Positions 45,199 through 54,211 of a DNA stretch of 64,000 bases are shown here, piece after piece. Source of the DNA: Clostridium cadaveris (GTDB lineage: Bacteria > Bacillota > Clostridia > Clostridiales > Clostridiaceae); contig NZ_CP076620.1 of assembly GCF_020911725.1 (NCBI RefSeq), positions 686,501 through 750,500 on the forward strand, in the 5' to 3' direction. Every line of letters starts with the position of its first letter. Within the stretch, counting starts at the first letter, position 1. A program made the position numbers and the translations under genes. The notes under the pieces are model-generated. The model had not been told where the DNA came from and made no database searches. It saw only the letters and a program-made list of their open reading frames with translations.

Positions 45199-45720
45199 AT
45201 GGCCAAGTTAACTGAAAAACAACAAAGATTTGTAGAAGAATATCTTATAGACCTTAATGCTACTCAAGCAGCAATTAGAGCAGGATATAAACCATCAAGT
45301 GCAAGACAAGTAGGAACAGAGAACATGTCAAAACCGTCTATTCGTGCATGTATAGACCAAGCTATAGCAGAAAGGTCTAAGAGAACAGGAATAAACCAAG
45401 ATAGAGTAATAAGAGAACTAGCAAGACTTGCATTTGTAAATGCTAGTGATGTAATAGACATGGATGAAGCATCTATAAAATGTAATGCTAGTGAAGATGA
45501 TACAGCTGCTATTGCATCAGTAAAAGTAAAAACTATACCTACTAAAGAAGGTGATGGAGTTGAAAGAGAGATTAGGTTAAATGATAAGCTTAAGGCTTTA
45601 GAACTCCTAGGAAAGCATTTGGGTATGTTCAAAGATAATATAAATATAAATGCTAACGTGAGTAGTACTAAAAAACTTGATGCCATATTAGAGCAACTAG
45701 GTGATGATGGTAATGAGTGA
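45199..45720 (+). CDS. terS: Terminase small subunit
   Basis: Recognises phage DNA for packaging and recruits the large subunit. The 173 residues match the Terminase_2 family: start LTEKQQRFVEEYLIDLNATQAA, then an HTH (IRAGYKPSSARQVGTENMSKP) and a helical oligomerisation part. Shine-Dalgarno GAGGTGG precedes ATG 45199. The 3' end overlaps the large subunit gene by eight bases. Confidence 0.92.
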   Translation: MAKLTEKQQRFVEEYLIDLNATQAAIRAGYKPSSARQVGTENMSKPSIRACIDQAIAERSKRTGINQDRVIRELARLAFVNASDVIDMDEASIKCNASEDDTAAIASVKVKTIPTKEGDGVEREIRLNDKLKALELLGKHLGMFKDNININANVSSTKKLDAILEQLGDDGNE

Positions 45721-47086
45721 TGATTATAAGTTATCTCCTAAATACAAAGATTTCTTAAAGCATAAAGCACCAGTAGAAGTTTTAGAGGGTACAACAGCAG
45801 CAGGAAAAACAACAGTAGGTATTACTAAGTTTATGTTAATGGTTGCTAAGTCTAAAAAGAAAATGCATGTAATAGCAGCAAAGACAACTGGTGTAGCTGA
45901 AAAGAATATAATCCAAAAGGAATATGGGATATTAGATGTATTTGGAGATTTGGTAAGATACAATGGAAATGGTGATAAAGATAATAAGATACCTCATATA
46001 AGGTATATAACACCTAATGGTGAAAAGATAATTTATATATTAGGATATGACAATATAGAAAAGTGGAAGATGGCTTTGGGTTCTCAATTTGGTTGTGTGT
46101 TGATAGACGAAGCAAACACAGCAAGTATTGATTTCATAAGAGAAATATGTACTAGAAATGATTACATGATGATGACGCTTAACCCAGATGATCCTAACTT
46201 GCCAGTATATAGCGAGTTTATAAATTGTGCCAGACCATTAGAAAAATATAAGAAAGATGTTCCAGGAGAAATTATGGAGCAATTAACCAGTGAATCCAAG
46301 AAAGGTTGGACTTACTGGTTTTTTGATTTCTATGATAATGCAAGTCTTAGTGAGGAAGATATAGAGAAAAAGAAGTTAAGTGCTCCTAAAGGTACTAAGC
46401 TTTATAAAAATAAGATACTGGGACTTAGGGGAAGGGCAACAGGATTAATATTCTGTAATTTTGATAGAAACAGAAACCTAACAACTAAAGCTAAAATAAA
46501 GAAACAGATACAAGATAAAAAAATAAGATTTATACAATTTACAGCTGGGTTAGACACTTCTTATTCAAGTCAATCCAATGATACTATAGCAATGACTTTT
46601 ATGGGAATTACAGCTGATAAAAAGTTATTTTATTTAAGCGAAGAAACCTACAACAATAAGGACAATAAAGAAAAGCCATTAGCTCCAAGTGATACAGCAG
46701 TAAAATTTGTTGAGTTTTTAGAGAAGAACAGAAAAGAATGGGGATTTGCTAGAGATGTCTTTGTTGATAGTGCAGACCAAGCAACTATTACTGAACTTAA
46801 GAAACTAAAAAGGCAAAAGCCTAATTTATATAACTTTATTAATTCATATAAGAAAGTAGAGATAATAGATAGAATTAACTTCTTATTAAGTTGGATGGGA
46901 AGTGATGAAACACAGGTATTCTATTATGTGGTTGATACTTGCAAAGAACATATAAGGGAGTTGGAAACTTATTCATGGAAAGAGGATAAAGATGAGCCAG
47001 AAGATGCTAATGACCATACGATTAACTCTTGTCAGTATGCATGGATACCTTTTAGAAAGATGATAGGAGATTATAAGGAGGAGTAA
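45713..47086 (+). CDS. terL: Terminase large subunit
   Basis: The ATP-driven packaging motor and headful or end-cutting nuclease. 457 residues from ATG 45713 (AGGTGATG ribosome site; an in-frame GTG lies 12 bases upstream). Walker A is EGTTAAGKTT near residue 21, Walker B VLIDEAN near 135; the RNase H-like nuclease shows LDTSYSS near 280 and FVDSADQA near 350. The set of terS, terL, an SPP1-type portal and the Mu F-like minor head protein indicates an SPP1-like head module. Confidence 0.93.
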   Translation: MSDDYKLSPKYKDFLKHKAPVEVLEGTTAAGKTTVGITKFMLMVAKSKKKMHVIAAKTTGVAEKNIIQKEYGILDVFGDLVRYNGNGDKDNKIPHIRYITPNGEKIIYILGYDNIEKWKMALGSQFGCVLIDEANTASIDFIREICTRNDYMMMTLNPDDPNLPVYSEFINCARPLEKYKKDVPGEIMEQLTSESKKGWTYWFFDFYDNASLSEEDIEKKKLSAPKGTKLYKNKILGLRGRATGLIFCNFDRNRNLTTKAKIKKQIQDKKIRFIQFTAGLDTSYSSQSNDTIAMTFMGITADKKLFYLSEETYNNKDNKEKPLAPSDTAVKFVEFLEKNRKEWGFARDVFVDSADQATITELKKLKRQKPNLYNFINSYKKVEIIDRINFLLSWMGSDETQVFYYVVDTCKEHIRELETYSWKEDKDEPEDANDHTINSCQYAWIPFRKMIGDYKEE

Positions 47087-47088
47087 AA

Positions 47089-48615
47089 GTGGGGTGGTTT
47101 AAAGGGATGTTAACTAAAGCAGCAATTAAATATTTAAATGTTCAGCCAGCGATATCTAACCCTATAACTATACAAGAAGCTTACACTTATGAATCTAATT
47201 TAGTTAGAAATAAGCTATGGTATAGGGGGGAAGCTTATGAGTTAGAACAATTCTTTAAGAATATAAGCAGTGATCCAGTAAATAAAGCTAGATTTTGGAG
47301 TGCGGTACCAAGCGAGGACTTAAATATAAGAAAAATACACAGTGGTATGCCAGCAATGATAGCTGATAGATTAAGCGATATAGTAGTTTCTGATATAGAT
47401 AGTATAGAAGTTACTGGAGATGAGTTTAATAACATATGGGAAGAAATAAGGAAAGATAATAAGTTTGATGATAATATAGGTGATATGATTGCTAGTACTT
47501 TAGTATCTGGTGATGGAGCTTTTAAAATATCTATTGATACAGATATATCTAAATACCCAATCATAGAGTTTTGTGAGGGTGATAAGGTAGAATATGTGAC
47601 TAAAAGAGGAAGGTTACAGGAAATTAAATTCAATACTTACTATGCCAAGAAAAATAAACAATACAAATTAGTAGAGATTTATGGTATAGGATATGTTAAC
47701 TATAAATTATATGATGATATGAATAATGAAGTACCCCTAAATACTTTAGAGGAAACAGCAGAGTTACTGGACGTAACCTTTAGTGGTGATTTTATTATGT
47801 CAGTTCCTTTGATGTTTTTTAAATCTCCTAAGTGGGAAGGTAGAGGAAAGAGTATATTTGATAGTAAATCAGATTCATTTGATGCACTTGATGAAGTTAT
47901 AAGTCAATGGATAGATGCAATTCGTGATGGTAGGGTACAAAAGTATATTCCAGAAGATTTAATACCTAAGAATCCTATTACAGGTGAATTGATAAAGCCT
48001 AATAGTTTTGACAATAAATTTGTTAAGATAGGTTCAAGTCTTGCAGAAGATACAAGTAATCAAATAGATATGAAACAAGCAGATATTAATTATTTGGCTT
48101 ATGTAGAGAGTTACGCTAATGCAGTTGATATGTGTCTACAAGGTATTATAAGTCCTTCTACATTAGGAATAGACCTTAAGAAAACGGATAATGCAGAAGC
48201 ACAAAGAGAAAAGGAAAAGACTACTTTATACACTAGGAATAAGATGGTAGATATACTAACGGAGGTTATACCTCAATTAGTCAATATAGTACTCAAGACA
48301 TATGATACAATGAATAGTAAAACACCAGGAGAATATGAGGTGGCAATAGTATTTGGTGAGTATGCTTCACCTAGCTTTGATGCAGTAGTAGAAACTGTTG
48401 GCAAAGCTAAAAGCTACGGAGTAATGTCTATAGAGCAATGTGTAGAAGAGATGTATGGAGATACATGGAGTGATGAAGATAAGGCTATAGAGGTCCAAAG
48501 AATAAAAGAACAAAATGGAATGATTGAAGCAGAAGAGCCTAAGACAGTAGATGAAGAAGACTATAATAACTTAGAGAATCCAGAGGATGTGGATTTAGAT
48601 GGACAAGAAGAATAA
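47089..48615 (+). CDS. Portal protein, SPP1 gp6-like
   Basis: Forms the dodecameric ring at one vertex through which DNA passes. The 508 residues and acidic C-terminus (EEPKTVDEEDYNNLENPEDVDLDGQEE region) are typical for SPP1-type portals; conserved parts are RFWSAVPSEDLNIRKIHSG, MIASTLVSGDGAF and FFKSPKWEGRGKSIFD. It starts with GTG 47089 behind AAGGAGGAG. Its last 17 bases overlap the minor head gene. Confidence 0.9.
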   Translation: MGWFKGMLTKAAIKYLNVQPAISNPITIQEAYTYESNLVRNKLWYRGEAYELEQFFKNISSDPVNKARFWSAVPSEDLNIRKIHSGMPAMIADRLSDIVVSDIDSIEVTGDEFNNIWEEIRKDNKFDDNIGDMIASTLVSGDGAFKISIDTDISKYPIIEFCEGDKVEYVTKRGRLQEIKFNTYYAKKNKQYKLVEIYGIGYVNYKLYDDMNNEVPLNTLEETAELLDVTFSGDFIMSVPLMFFKSPKWEGRGKSIFDSKSDSFDALDEVISQWIDAIRDGRVQKYIPEDLIPKNPITGELIKPNSFDNKFVKIGSSLAEDTSNQIDMKQADINYLAYVESYANAVDMCLQGIISPSTLGIDLKKTDNAEAQREKEKTTLYTRNKMVDILTEVIPQLVNIVLKTYDTMNSKTPGEYEVAIVFGEYASPSFDAVVETVGKAKSYGVMSIEQCVEEMYGDTWSDEDKAIEVQRIKEQNGMIEAEEPKTVDEEDYNNLENPEDVDLDGQEE

Positions 48616-50236
48616 ACCTACACAAATAGGCGACATACTCAAGAGCATTACAAAAAAGTATGTACAGGATGAAGTAAAGAAGGAAAGGAATAAGTCTTAT
48701 GACATAGGAAAGATATTTGAACAGATGGAACTGGATCTAATATCTTCTATGAATAGGGCTTTTTATTTTCATCAAAACGAGCAGATTAAGGAAGGTTTTG
48801 AGTGGGAACAATGGCAATTATCTAAATTAAGAGCTATGGAGCAGTATAGAAAGAGAAATAAAAAGATAGTTGGCAAATATAATAAACCTATTCAAGAAGC
48901 AATAGACAGAGAACTAAAAGGAAATTTCTCTAAGGGTGAGAGTAAGGTAGAAAGATTATTTAATAAGATTAAACAACTACTTAAGTGGAGAAAAAAAGAA
49001 AATCCAACAATAGAGTTTCCACAAGATATTGATACATCTACTTTAAAAGGATATATAGCTAAGGAATTAGGAAGTCCAGGAGCAGTTCCACAAGAAAAGA
49101 ACTTCTTTGGAGTTAATGAAAAGAAGTTAGAGGCTTTAATATCTACAGTAAATAATGATTTAAATAAGGCTGAATATGCAATCCTTAGAAAGATGGATGA
49201 TGTATATAGACAAACTATATTTAAAACTCATATGTATTTGCAAAATGGTGCTAAGACATTAAATCAAGCTATAGATATGGCTACTAAAGATTTCTTAGAT
49301 AAGGGTATCAACTCTATACAGTATAAAAATGGTGCTAATGTTAATATAGCAAGTTATGCAGAAATGGCATTAAGAACAGCCAATCATAGAGCCATGCTTT
49401 TAGGAGAAGGCAGTAAGAGAGATGAATATGGAATACATTTAGTAGTTGTCAGTGCTCATGCTAATACTTGTCCTAAGTGTGAACCATGGCAAGGGAAAAT
49501 ACTTATAGATGATGTATTTAGCCATCCTAGTAAAGAGTATATAGAGAAATATAGAGATAAGTATAAGATGGCAAGTGAAGCCATAGAAAAAGGATTATTA
49601 CATCCCAATTGCAGGCATGCATTAATTACCTATTTTGAAGGCATAACAAGACTTCCAGTAATTCCAGATGGTAAAGAAGCCATAAAAGTATATGAGGCAG
49701 AACAAAAGCAGAGAGCACTTGAAAGAGATATAAGAAAGTGGAAAAGGATTGAAGTAGGATCAGTTGATGCTAAAAATGTAAATGATGCAGCTAAGAAGGT
49801 TAAGGAATTAGAATATCAATTAACTAATCATTTAGATAAAAACAAGCAATTAAGAAGAGCTCCACAAAGAGAAATAGATAAAATACCTATTGATAAAGTT
49901 AGTGGTAGTGATAAAATTATAGATAGGAAGTGGTTAAAAGCCAACTTCTCAACACAAAAGAAATATGATAGACATATAGAAAAACATTTATCAGAATATG
50001 GTGATATAACACCAGAAGATTACTTGAATACAGCTAGAGATTTGTTAGCAGCTCCATTAAGTAATGATATAGAAGGATTTATTAGTAAAGATGGATTTAC
50101 ATTTAAGTATAGAATAAGTACTAATGATTTTGCTATAGGAAGAGCTGATGGTAAAATATCAACATTGTTTAAACCAGATAATAATATAGAGTATTGGAAA
50201 GAACAAATAAATTTATTTAAGAATAAGGAGGAATAG
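48599..50236 (+). CDS. Minor head protein with C-terminal BECR-type nuclease toxin domain
   Basis: A 545-residue two-part protein. Residues about 1-370 are a Mu F/SPP1 gp7-like minor capsid protein, with the cysteine-histidine segment SAHANTCPKCEPWQGKI and GLLHPNCRHALITYF. After a helical linker, the last 100 residues form a separate domain: YDRHIEKHLSEYGDITPEDYL, NTARDLLAAPL and STNDFAIGRADGKISTLFKP. That pattern (His early, then a beta core ending in TxFKP) matches the colicin D/EndoU/barnase-like BECR nucleases that occur at the ends of phage head proteins and polymorphic toxins. Ejected or released with the head, it could cut RNA in a cell. The next gene may protect against it. Confidence 0.8.
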   Translation: MDKKNKPTQIGDILKSITKKYVQDEVKKERNKSYDIGKIFEQMELDLISSMNRAFYFHQNEQIKEGFEWEQWQLSKLRAMEQYRKRNKKIVGKYNKPIQEAIDRELKGNFSKGESKVERLFNKIKQLLKWRKKENPTIEFPQDIDTSTLKGYIAKELGSPGAVPQEKNFFGVNEKKLEALISTVNNDLNKAEYAILRKMDDVYRQTIFKTHMYLQNGAKTLNQAIDMATKDFLDKGINSIQYKNGANVNIASYAEMALRTANHRAMLLGEGSKRDEYGIHLVVVSAHANTCPKCEPWQGKILIDDVFSHPSKEYIEKYRDKYKMASEAIEKGLLHPNCRHALITYFEGITRLPVIPDGKEAIKVYEAEQKQRALERDIRKWKRIEVGSVDAKNVNDAAKKVKELEYQLTNHLDKNKQLRRAPQREIDKIPIDKVSGSDKIIDRKWLKANFSTQKKYDRHIEKHLSEYGDITPEDYLNTARDLLAAPLSNDIEGFISKDGFTFKYRISTNDFAIGRADGKISTLFKPDNNIEYWKEQINLFKNKEE

Positions 50237-50239
50237 AGC

Positions 50240-50407
50240 ATGAAATGTCCTGTATGTGGTTATGAAGTAGATATGTTTGATATTTGCGATAATTGTGATT
50301 ATCAAAATAGTGGTCCAAAAGAAAATTTAGATGGTCCATTAGGTCCTAATAAAATGACATTAAGAGAAGCTAGAGAAGCTTATAAAAATGGTGAAAAGAT
50401 TATATAA
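50240..50407 (+). CDS. Cysteine-rich CPCC-type protein, candidate immunity protein
   Basis: A 55-residue protein starting three bases after the toxin-tailed minor head gene, with AAGGAGG ahead of ATG 50240. Two zinc knuckles, CPVCGYEV and CDNCDYQN, are followed by GPLGPNKMTLREAREAY, matching the CPCC family (CPxCG ... CxxC ... GxNxMSLxEAR). CPCC proteins are often found beside polymorphic toxins. Tight coupling to a BECR-type toxin domain suggests that it neutralises it in the lysogen; this is inference. A strong terminator follows at once. Confidence 0.7.
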   Translation: MKCPVCGYEVDMFDICDNCDYQNSGPKENLDGPLGPNKMTLREAREAYKNGEKII

Positions 50408-50440
50408 AAGCACTTACCAAGTAAATGGTAGGTGCTTTTA
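50406..50440. terminator. Terminator in the late operon, before the Tad1/Acb2-like gene
   Basis: AAAGCACTTACCA (50407-50419) pairs with TGGTAGGTGCTTT (50426-50438), one G-U pair, with A and T tracts at both ends. Its stem closely resembles the one at 55849. Confidence 0.8.
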
Positions 50441-50468
50441 TATGCTTAAAATTAAGGAGGAATAAATT

Positions 50469-50840
50469 ATGAGGGAATTAAGTACTATTCAAAAAAGAGA
50501 AAAGTTAAATGTAGTAGTAGCTACGGATGAAAAAGGTAATGGGGGTGCTAATCATAGATATGAGGTTATTGCACATCAACCTAATGTTAATGGTGTTGTA
50601 AATATGGCAATAATACAATTTCAAGATGGGGCAAGAAAAGAAGAAGGTTCAACTCCAGGGGTTTTAGATACTGACTTATTAGAAATAGTAAGGGATAGAT
50701 ATAAGGCGTTCCAAGATGGACCATTTGCTAGTGAATATAATGCTAAAGCATTAGAGCATATTGAAATTGCTTTAATGTATGCTAACAGAAGAGTTGAAGA
50801 TAGAATTGAAAGAAATGTTTTAGGAACTAATAATAAGTGA
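50469..50840 (+). CDS. Tad1/Acb2-family cyclic-nucleotide sponge (anti-defence candidate)
   Basis: A 123-residue protein. The C-terminal helical hairpin shows the mark of the family: [20 protein letters not shown], then an Asn-x-x-Ala-Leu stretch, and a conserved end [16 protein letters not shown] (FQxGPFxxxxNxxAL ... RxxxRxxRxVxGT). Acb2 proteins bind cyclic oligonucleotides and block CBASS; Tad1 proteins bind gcADPR signals and block Thoeris. The N-terminal beta-type part ([17 protein letters not shown]) fits Tad1 better than the shorter Acb2. A Tad1 has been studied from a Clostridium botulinum prophage. The gene lies between two terminators with its own AAGGAGG. Confidence 0.75.
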   Translation: MRELSTIQKREKLNVVVATDEKGNGGANHRYEVIAHQPNVNGVVNMAIIQFQDGARKEEGSTPGVLDTDLLEIVRDRYKAFQDGPFASEYNAKALEHIEIALMYANRRVEDRIERNVLGTNNK

Positions 50841-50843
50841 TTT

Positions 50844-50871
50844 AAAGTCTTAGGAAACTAAGGCTTTTTAT
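50844..50871 (+). terminator. Terminator after the Tad1/Acb2-like gene
   Basis: AAAGTCTTAG (50844-50853), loop GAAA, and CTAAGGCTTT (50858-50867), one G-U pair, then TT. Confidence 0.7.
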
Positions 50872-50946
50872 TAAGCCCAAAACATGCTTTAAGGCTCTAA
50901 ACTGTGCAAGGAGATAACAGCCGACAGGCTATAAATGGAGGTATTT

Positions 50947-51531
50947 ATGTTTTTAGAAAATTTAAGAATGAGTAGATTAATGGAAGCTGATACAGGAGCC
51001 AATGGTGGAGCAGATACCGGTAAGGCAGACACCGCAGAAACTGGAGCAGATACACAAGAAACTACTCAAGAAGAAAAGACTTTTACACAAGCGGAGGTTG
51101 ATAATCTTTTAAAAGAAAGGGTTGCTAGATTAAAGAAAGAGCAACCAAGCAAAGAGGAATTAAAAGCTTATAACGATTGGAAGGAAAGTCAAAAGACAGA
51201 AGAAGAGAAGAAAGATGAAGCTTTAACTAATGCTGAAAAGGCTAAGCTTGCAGCAGAAGAAAGAGCTTTATTAGCAGAAACAAAAGTAACTTGTTTATCT
51301 AAAGGAGTTATAGCAACATCTGTAGATGATGTAGTTACACTTGCTAAAGCTATGGTTACAGAAGATGTGACTATAGAGCAGGCTATTGATAAAGTGCTAG
51401 AAAAGTATCCGAATTTCAAAAGTGAACAGCAACAAGAAGAGCAAAAAGGATTCATCAAAATTGGTGCAGAAAATCAAAGACAAAAAGAAAACTCAAATGA
51501 TGCCCTAGCAAGAGCATTTGGAAATAAATAA
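50947..51531 (+). CDS. Capsid scaffolding protein (DUF4355-like)
   Basis: A 194-residue protein with a Gly/Thr/Ala-rich N-terminus, a long coiled coil (about 50-120, DNLLKERVARLKKEQPSKEE) and a charged C-terminus, as usual for siphovirus scaffolds (DUF4355 family). It guides capsid assembly and then leaves the prohead. ATG 50947 follows GGAGG at five bases; an in-frame ATG at 50935 would place the ribosome site inside the gene. The major capsid gene follows after 20 bases. Confidence 0.82.
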   Translation: MFLENLRMSRLMEADTGANGGADTGKADTAETGADTQETTQEEKTFTQAEVDNLLKERVARLKKEQPSKEELKAYNDWKESQKTEEEKKDEALTNAEKAKLAAEERALLAETKVTCLSKGVIATSVDDVVTLAKAMVTEDVTIEQAIDKVLEKYPNFKSEQQQEEQKGFIKIGAENQRQKENSNDALARAFGNK

Positions 51532-51551
51532 AATTTAGGAGATGATTATTA

Positions 51552-52460
51552 ATGGCAGTATATAGTTATGCTGAACAATTTGAAAGAGAATTACAACAAA
51601 AATATGCAAGGGAACAAACTTCAAATGATTTAGAAAATTCTAATCCACAAGTTAAGTTTATCAATGCACAAACTATTAAACTACCTAGTATTACAGTTAG
51701 TGGTTATAAAGACCATAATAGAGGTAATATGGGATTTAATACGGGAACAATAACAAATGAATGGGAGCCAAAGAAATTAGCTCATGATAGAGATATAGAA
51801 TTTGCTTTAGATCCAATGGATATAGATGAAACTAATTTAACTTTAGAGGTAGCAAATGTTCAAAATACATTTGAAACAGAGCAGGCTATTCCAGAAAGGG
51901 ACTCTTATAGGTATTCTAAATTATATTCAGAGGCTAAGACTTATACTTCAAATGGTGCAGTAGTAGACACTACTACAAAATTAACTACTGCTAACATTTT
52001 AGATTGGTTTGATACTCAGATGGAAAAAATGGATGATACAGGAGTACCATCAGAAGGAAGAATACTTTATGTTATTCCATCAGTCCATAAAATGCTTAAG
52101 CAAGCAGAAGGGTTAACAAGAAATATTGATGTTAACAGTAATAATGGCAACATTGATAGAAGAGTTTATTCTTTAGATGATGTAAAAATAAAGAAAGTAC
52201 CATCTAGCAGAATGAAAACTAAGTATAACTTTACTAATGGATGTGTTGCTGCTGAAGATGCAAAGCAAATATACATGATTCTTATCCATCCTTCTTGCCA
52301 AGTTACTAGAAGAAAATATGCTTACATGAAGTTATTTACTCCTGGTACTGATTCAAGAACAGCAGATAAGTATGTATATCAAACTAGAGAGTATGGAGAC
52401 ACGTTCTTAATTAAAAATAAAGCTTGTGGTATTGCAATAAATGCTGAGGCAGAAGCATAG
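51552..52460 (+). CDS. Major capsid protein
   Basis: A 302-residue protein directly after the scaffold, the normal place for the major capsid protein. Conserved parts are IKLPSITVSGYKDHNRGN, the E-loop-like segment NTGTITNEWEPKKLAHDRDI, and GRILYVIPSVHKML. It probably has the HK97 fold and forms the capsid shell. ATG 51552 follows AGGAGATG. Strong expression is expected. Confidence 0.88.
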   Translation: MAVYSYAEQFERELQQKYAREQTSNDLENSNPQVKFINAQTIKLPSITVSGYKDHNRGNMGFNTGTITNEWEPKKLAHDRDIEFALDPMDIDETNLTLEVANVQNTFETEQAIPERDSYRYSKLYSEAKTYTSNGAVVDTTTKLTTANILDWFDTQMEKMDDTGVPSEGRILYVIPSVHKMLKQAEGLTRNIDVNSNNGNIDRRVYSLDDVKIKKVPSSRMKTKYNFTNGCVAAEDAKQIYMILIHPSCQVTRRKYAYMKLFTPGTDSRTADKYVYQTREYGDTFLIKNKACGIAINAEAEA

Positions 52461-52473
52461 GGGGAGATTTTAA

Positions 52474-52707
52474 TTGAAAGCTACAATGGAAAATAAAGTT
52501 TACACAATAGATGAAACTCAAAAAGCTATGTATAAAGCACTAGGATATGATATTACAGAAGATGATGGAACTGTAATAGAGTATGGAGCTAGAAAGTCAG
52601 TTTCATATGAGGAATACAAGGCTTTAGAAGAAAAGGCTTTAAAGTTAGAAAAAGAAAATAAGAAATTAAAAGAAGAAATTAAGGAATTGAAGAAGGGTGC
52701 TAATTAG
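52474..52707 (+). CDS. Small phage protein after the capsid gene (77 aa)
   Basis: A 77-residue protein with an N-terminal ordered part (YTIDETQKAMYKALGYDIT) and a C-terminal coiled coil (EEYKALEEKALKLEKENKKL). It starts with TTG 52474 behind GGGGGAGA; ATG 52486 is an alternative. Small proteins at this place may be head fibre or connector helpers, but I do not recognise it. Confidence 0.6.
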   Translation: MKATMENKVYTIDETQKAMYKALGYDITEDDGTVIEYGARKSVSYEEYKALEEKALKLEKENKKLKEEIKELKKGAN

Positions 52708-52738
52708 TGACCTTCTTTTAGTTTAAGGATGTGATTAA

Positions 52739-53101
52739 ATGTCTTATGTAGACAGCACATATTATAAAGATACCTTTGGAGGGACTATCCTTCCAGAGGA
52801 TCACATAAAACAAAAACTAGAAAGAGCATCAGATCAAATTGATACACTCACTTATAACAGGATAGTAGGCAAAGGCTTTGAAAATCTTGCTAACTTCCAA
52901 CAAGATAAAATTAAAAAGGCTGTATGCATCCACGCTGAGTTTATAGAACAGTATGGGGAATATATTAATATGCCTTTAAGTGGCTTTTCTGCAGGTAGTA
53001 CATCTGTTAGTTTTAATGCTAATAAGGTTAATGGGATTACTACTACACAAGAAGTATTAAATTATCTTAGTCAAACCGGGTTAACTTGTAGGAGGATTTG
53101 A
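52739..53101 (+). CDS. Head-tail connector protein (gp6/gp15-like)
   Basis: A 120-residue, mostly helical protein of the phage connector family (YVDSTYYKDTFGGTILPED ... ERASDQIDTLTYNRI ... IKKAVCIHAEFIEQYG). Such proteins form the ring under the portal (SPP1 gp15 type). Its stop overlaps the start region of the next gene. Confidence 0.8.
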   Translation: MSYVDSTYYKDTFGGTILPEDHIKQKLERASDQIDTLTYNRIVGKGFENLANFQQDKIKKAVCIHAEFIEQYGEYINMPLSGFSAGSTSVSFNANKVNGITTTQEVLNYLSQTGLTCRRI

Positions 53102-53103
53102 GT

Positions 53104-53427
53104 ATGGGATTAAAATTACCGTTTCCTAAATGGTTAGCTAATACTCCAATAGAAGTATGGTTTGAAGGAACTAATACAGATGGAGACTATGAGGAAAAGA
53201 AACTATTCGAAGGTAAATGTATCTATACTGATAAGTCTAGACAGGTTCTTAATGCAGAAAGACAGTTGATTCTATTAAGCGGCAAAGCTGTTATTGAAGG
53301 ATCTATTTATGATGGTCCATTTGAAGGCTATGTAATAGTAAATAAAATAAAGAAAAAGATTTATTCTATTGAAAGACCTTTAAATCCAGATGGTACTATC
53401 TTCAGTACGGAATTGAATTTACAGTAA
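53104..53427 (+). CDS. Head closure protein
   Basis: A 107-residue beta-rich protein (LPFPKWLANTPIEVWFEG ... LFEGKCIYTDKSRQVLNAE ... IVNKIKKKIYSIERPLNPDG). Position and length fit the head closure protein of the SPP1 gp16 or HK97 gp7 type that plugs the connector. I chose ATG 53104 after GTAGGAGG. The stop overlaps the next start (TAATG). Confidence 0.68.
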   Translation: MGLKLPFPKWLANTPIEVWFEGTNTDGDYEEKKLFEGKCIYTDKSRQVLNAERQLILLSGKAVIEGSIYDGPFEGYVIVNKIKKKIYSIERPLNPDGTIFSTELNLQ

Positions 53428-53810
53428 TGAGTGTGAAAGTAACAGTTAAGCTAAACACTAGCAAAATAAATACACTAATTGAGGCACATAAAAAAGCCCT
53501 AGAAATGACAGCAGATGTAGTTCTTAGTGATATTAAGACTAGTGCTGTAGTTCCTAAAGATACAAGTATATTAGAAGATAGTGCCTTTGTAGATAGGTCT
53601 GAATTAATAAACTGTATTATGAGGATAGTTTTTGATACTCCTTATGCACGTAGATTATATTGGCATCCAGAGTATAACTTCAGGAAGGATAAAAACCCTA
53701 ATGCTCAAGGGAAATGGATGGATAGCTATTTATACGGAGACAATAAGCAATTCATAATAGATACCTATTCTAAATTCCTAAAAATGCTTAGCGAAGGATT
53801 GATTAAGTAA
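53427..53810 (+). CDS. Minor capsid/neck protein (HK97 gp10-like, minor capsid 2 type)
   Basis: A 127-residue protein with ADVVLSDIKTSAVVPKDTSILEDS and YARRLYWHPEYNFRKDKNPNAQGKW, matching the minor capsid protein 2 family of Firmicute siphoviruses, related to HK97 gp10. It helps build the neck. It overlaps both neighbours by a single base (TAATG). Confidence 0.78.
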   Translation: MSVKVTVKLNTSKINTLIEAHKKALEMTADVVLSDIKTSAVVPKDTSILEDSAFVDRSELINCIMRIVFDTPYARRLYWHPEYNFRKDKNPNAQGKWMDSYLYGDNKQFIIDTYSKFLKMLSEGLIK

Positions 53811-54211
53811 TGTTATTAAGTGAGATAAGAGAATTTTTAAAAAAGAAAATAGAATGTCCTCAATGGTATTTAAATAAGATTGGAGATAAGGAAAAGAGTA
53901 TAACGATTTATAATACTGTAGGACCTAAACCAATGATAGCTATTGGAGGTTTAGCTAACACAAGCTATACCACCAAATCTATTTCTGTTTTAGTACATTG
54001 GGGTAAAAATTCGGATGAAGCAGAGAAAAAAGCACAAGAAGTATATAATGCTTTCTTTGGTAAATATGGATTTATAGGTGGTAAGAGAGTAATACAATTT
54101 GATATGAAAACATCTAACCCTATAAGTGTAGGTACTGATAGTGAAGGCATTATTGAATATGTAATTGAAGCAATAATTTATTATGAAAGGAATGATATAA
54201 ATGGCATTTAG
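53810..54211 (+). CDS. Tail terminator (minor capsid 3 type)
   Basis: A 133-residue protein that resembles the minor capsid protein 3 family and tail terminators. Conserved parts are IREFLKKKIECPQWYLNKIGDKEKSI, SVLVHWGKNSDEAEKKAQEVYNAFF and SNPISVGTDSEGIIEYVIEA. It should close the tail tube at its head end. The last 11 bases overlap the tail tube gene. Confidence 0.75.
   Translation: MLLSEIREFLKKKIECPQWYLNKIGDKEKSITIYNTVGPKPMIAIGGLANTSYTTKSISVLVHWGKNSDEAEKKAQEVYNAFFGKYGFIGGKRVIQFDMKTSNPISVGTDSEGIIEYVIEAIIYYERNDINGI

Noticed and set aside
45264-45686. 140-residue minus-strand frame inside terS
   Set aside because: A mirror of the terS coding sequence without start signals.
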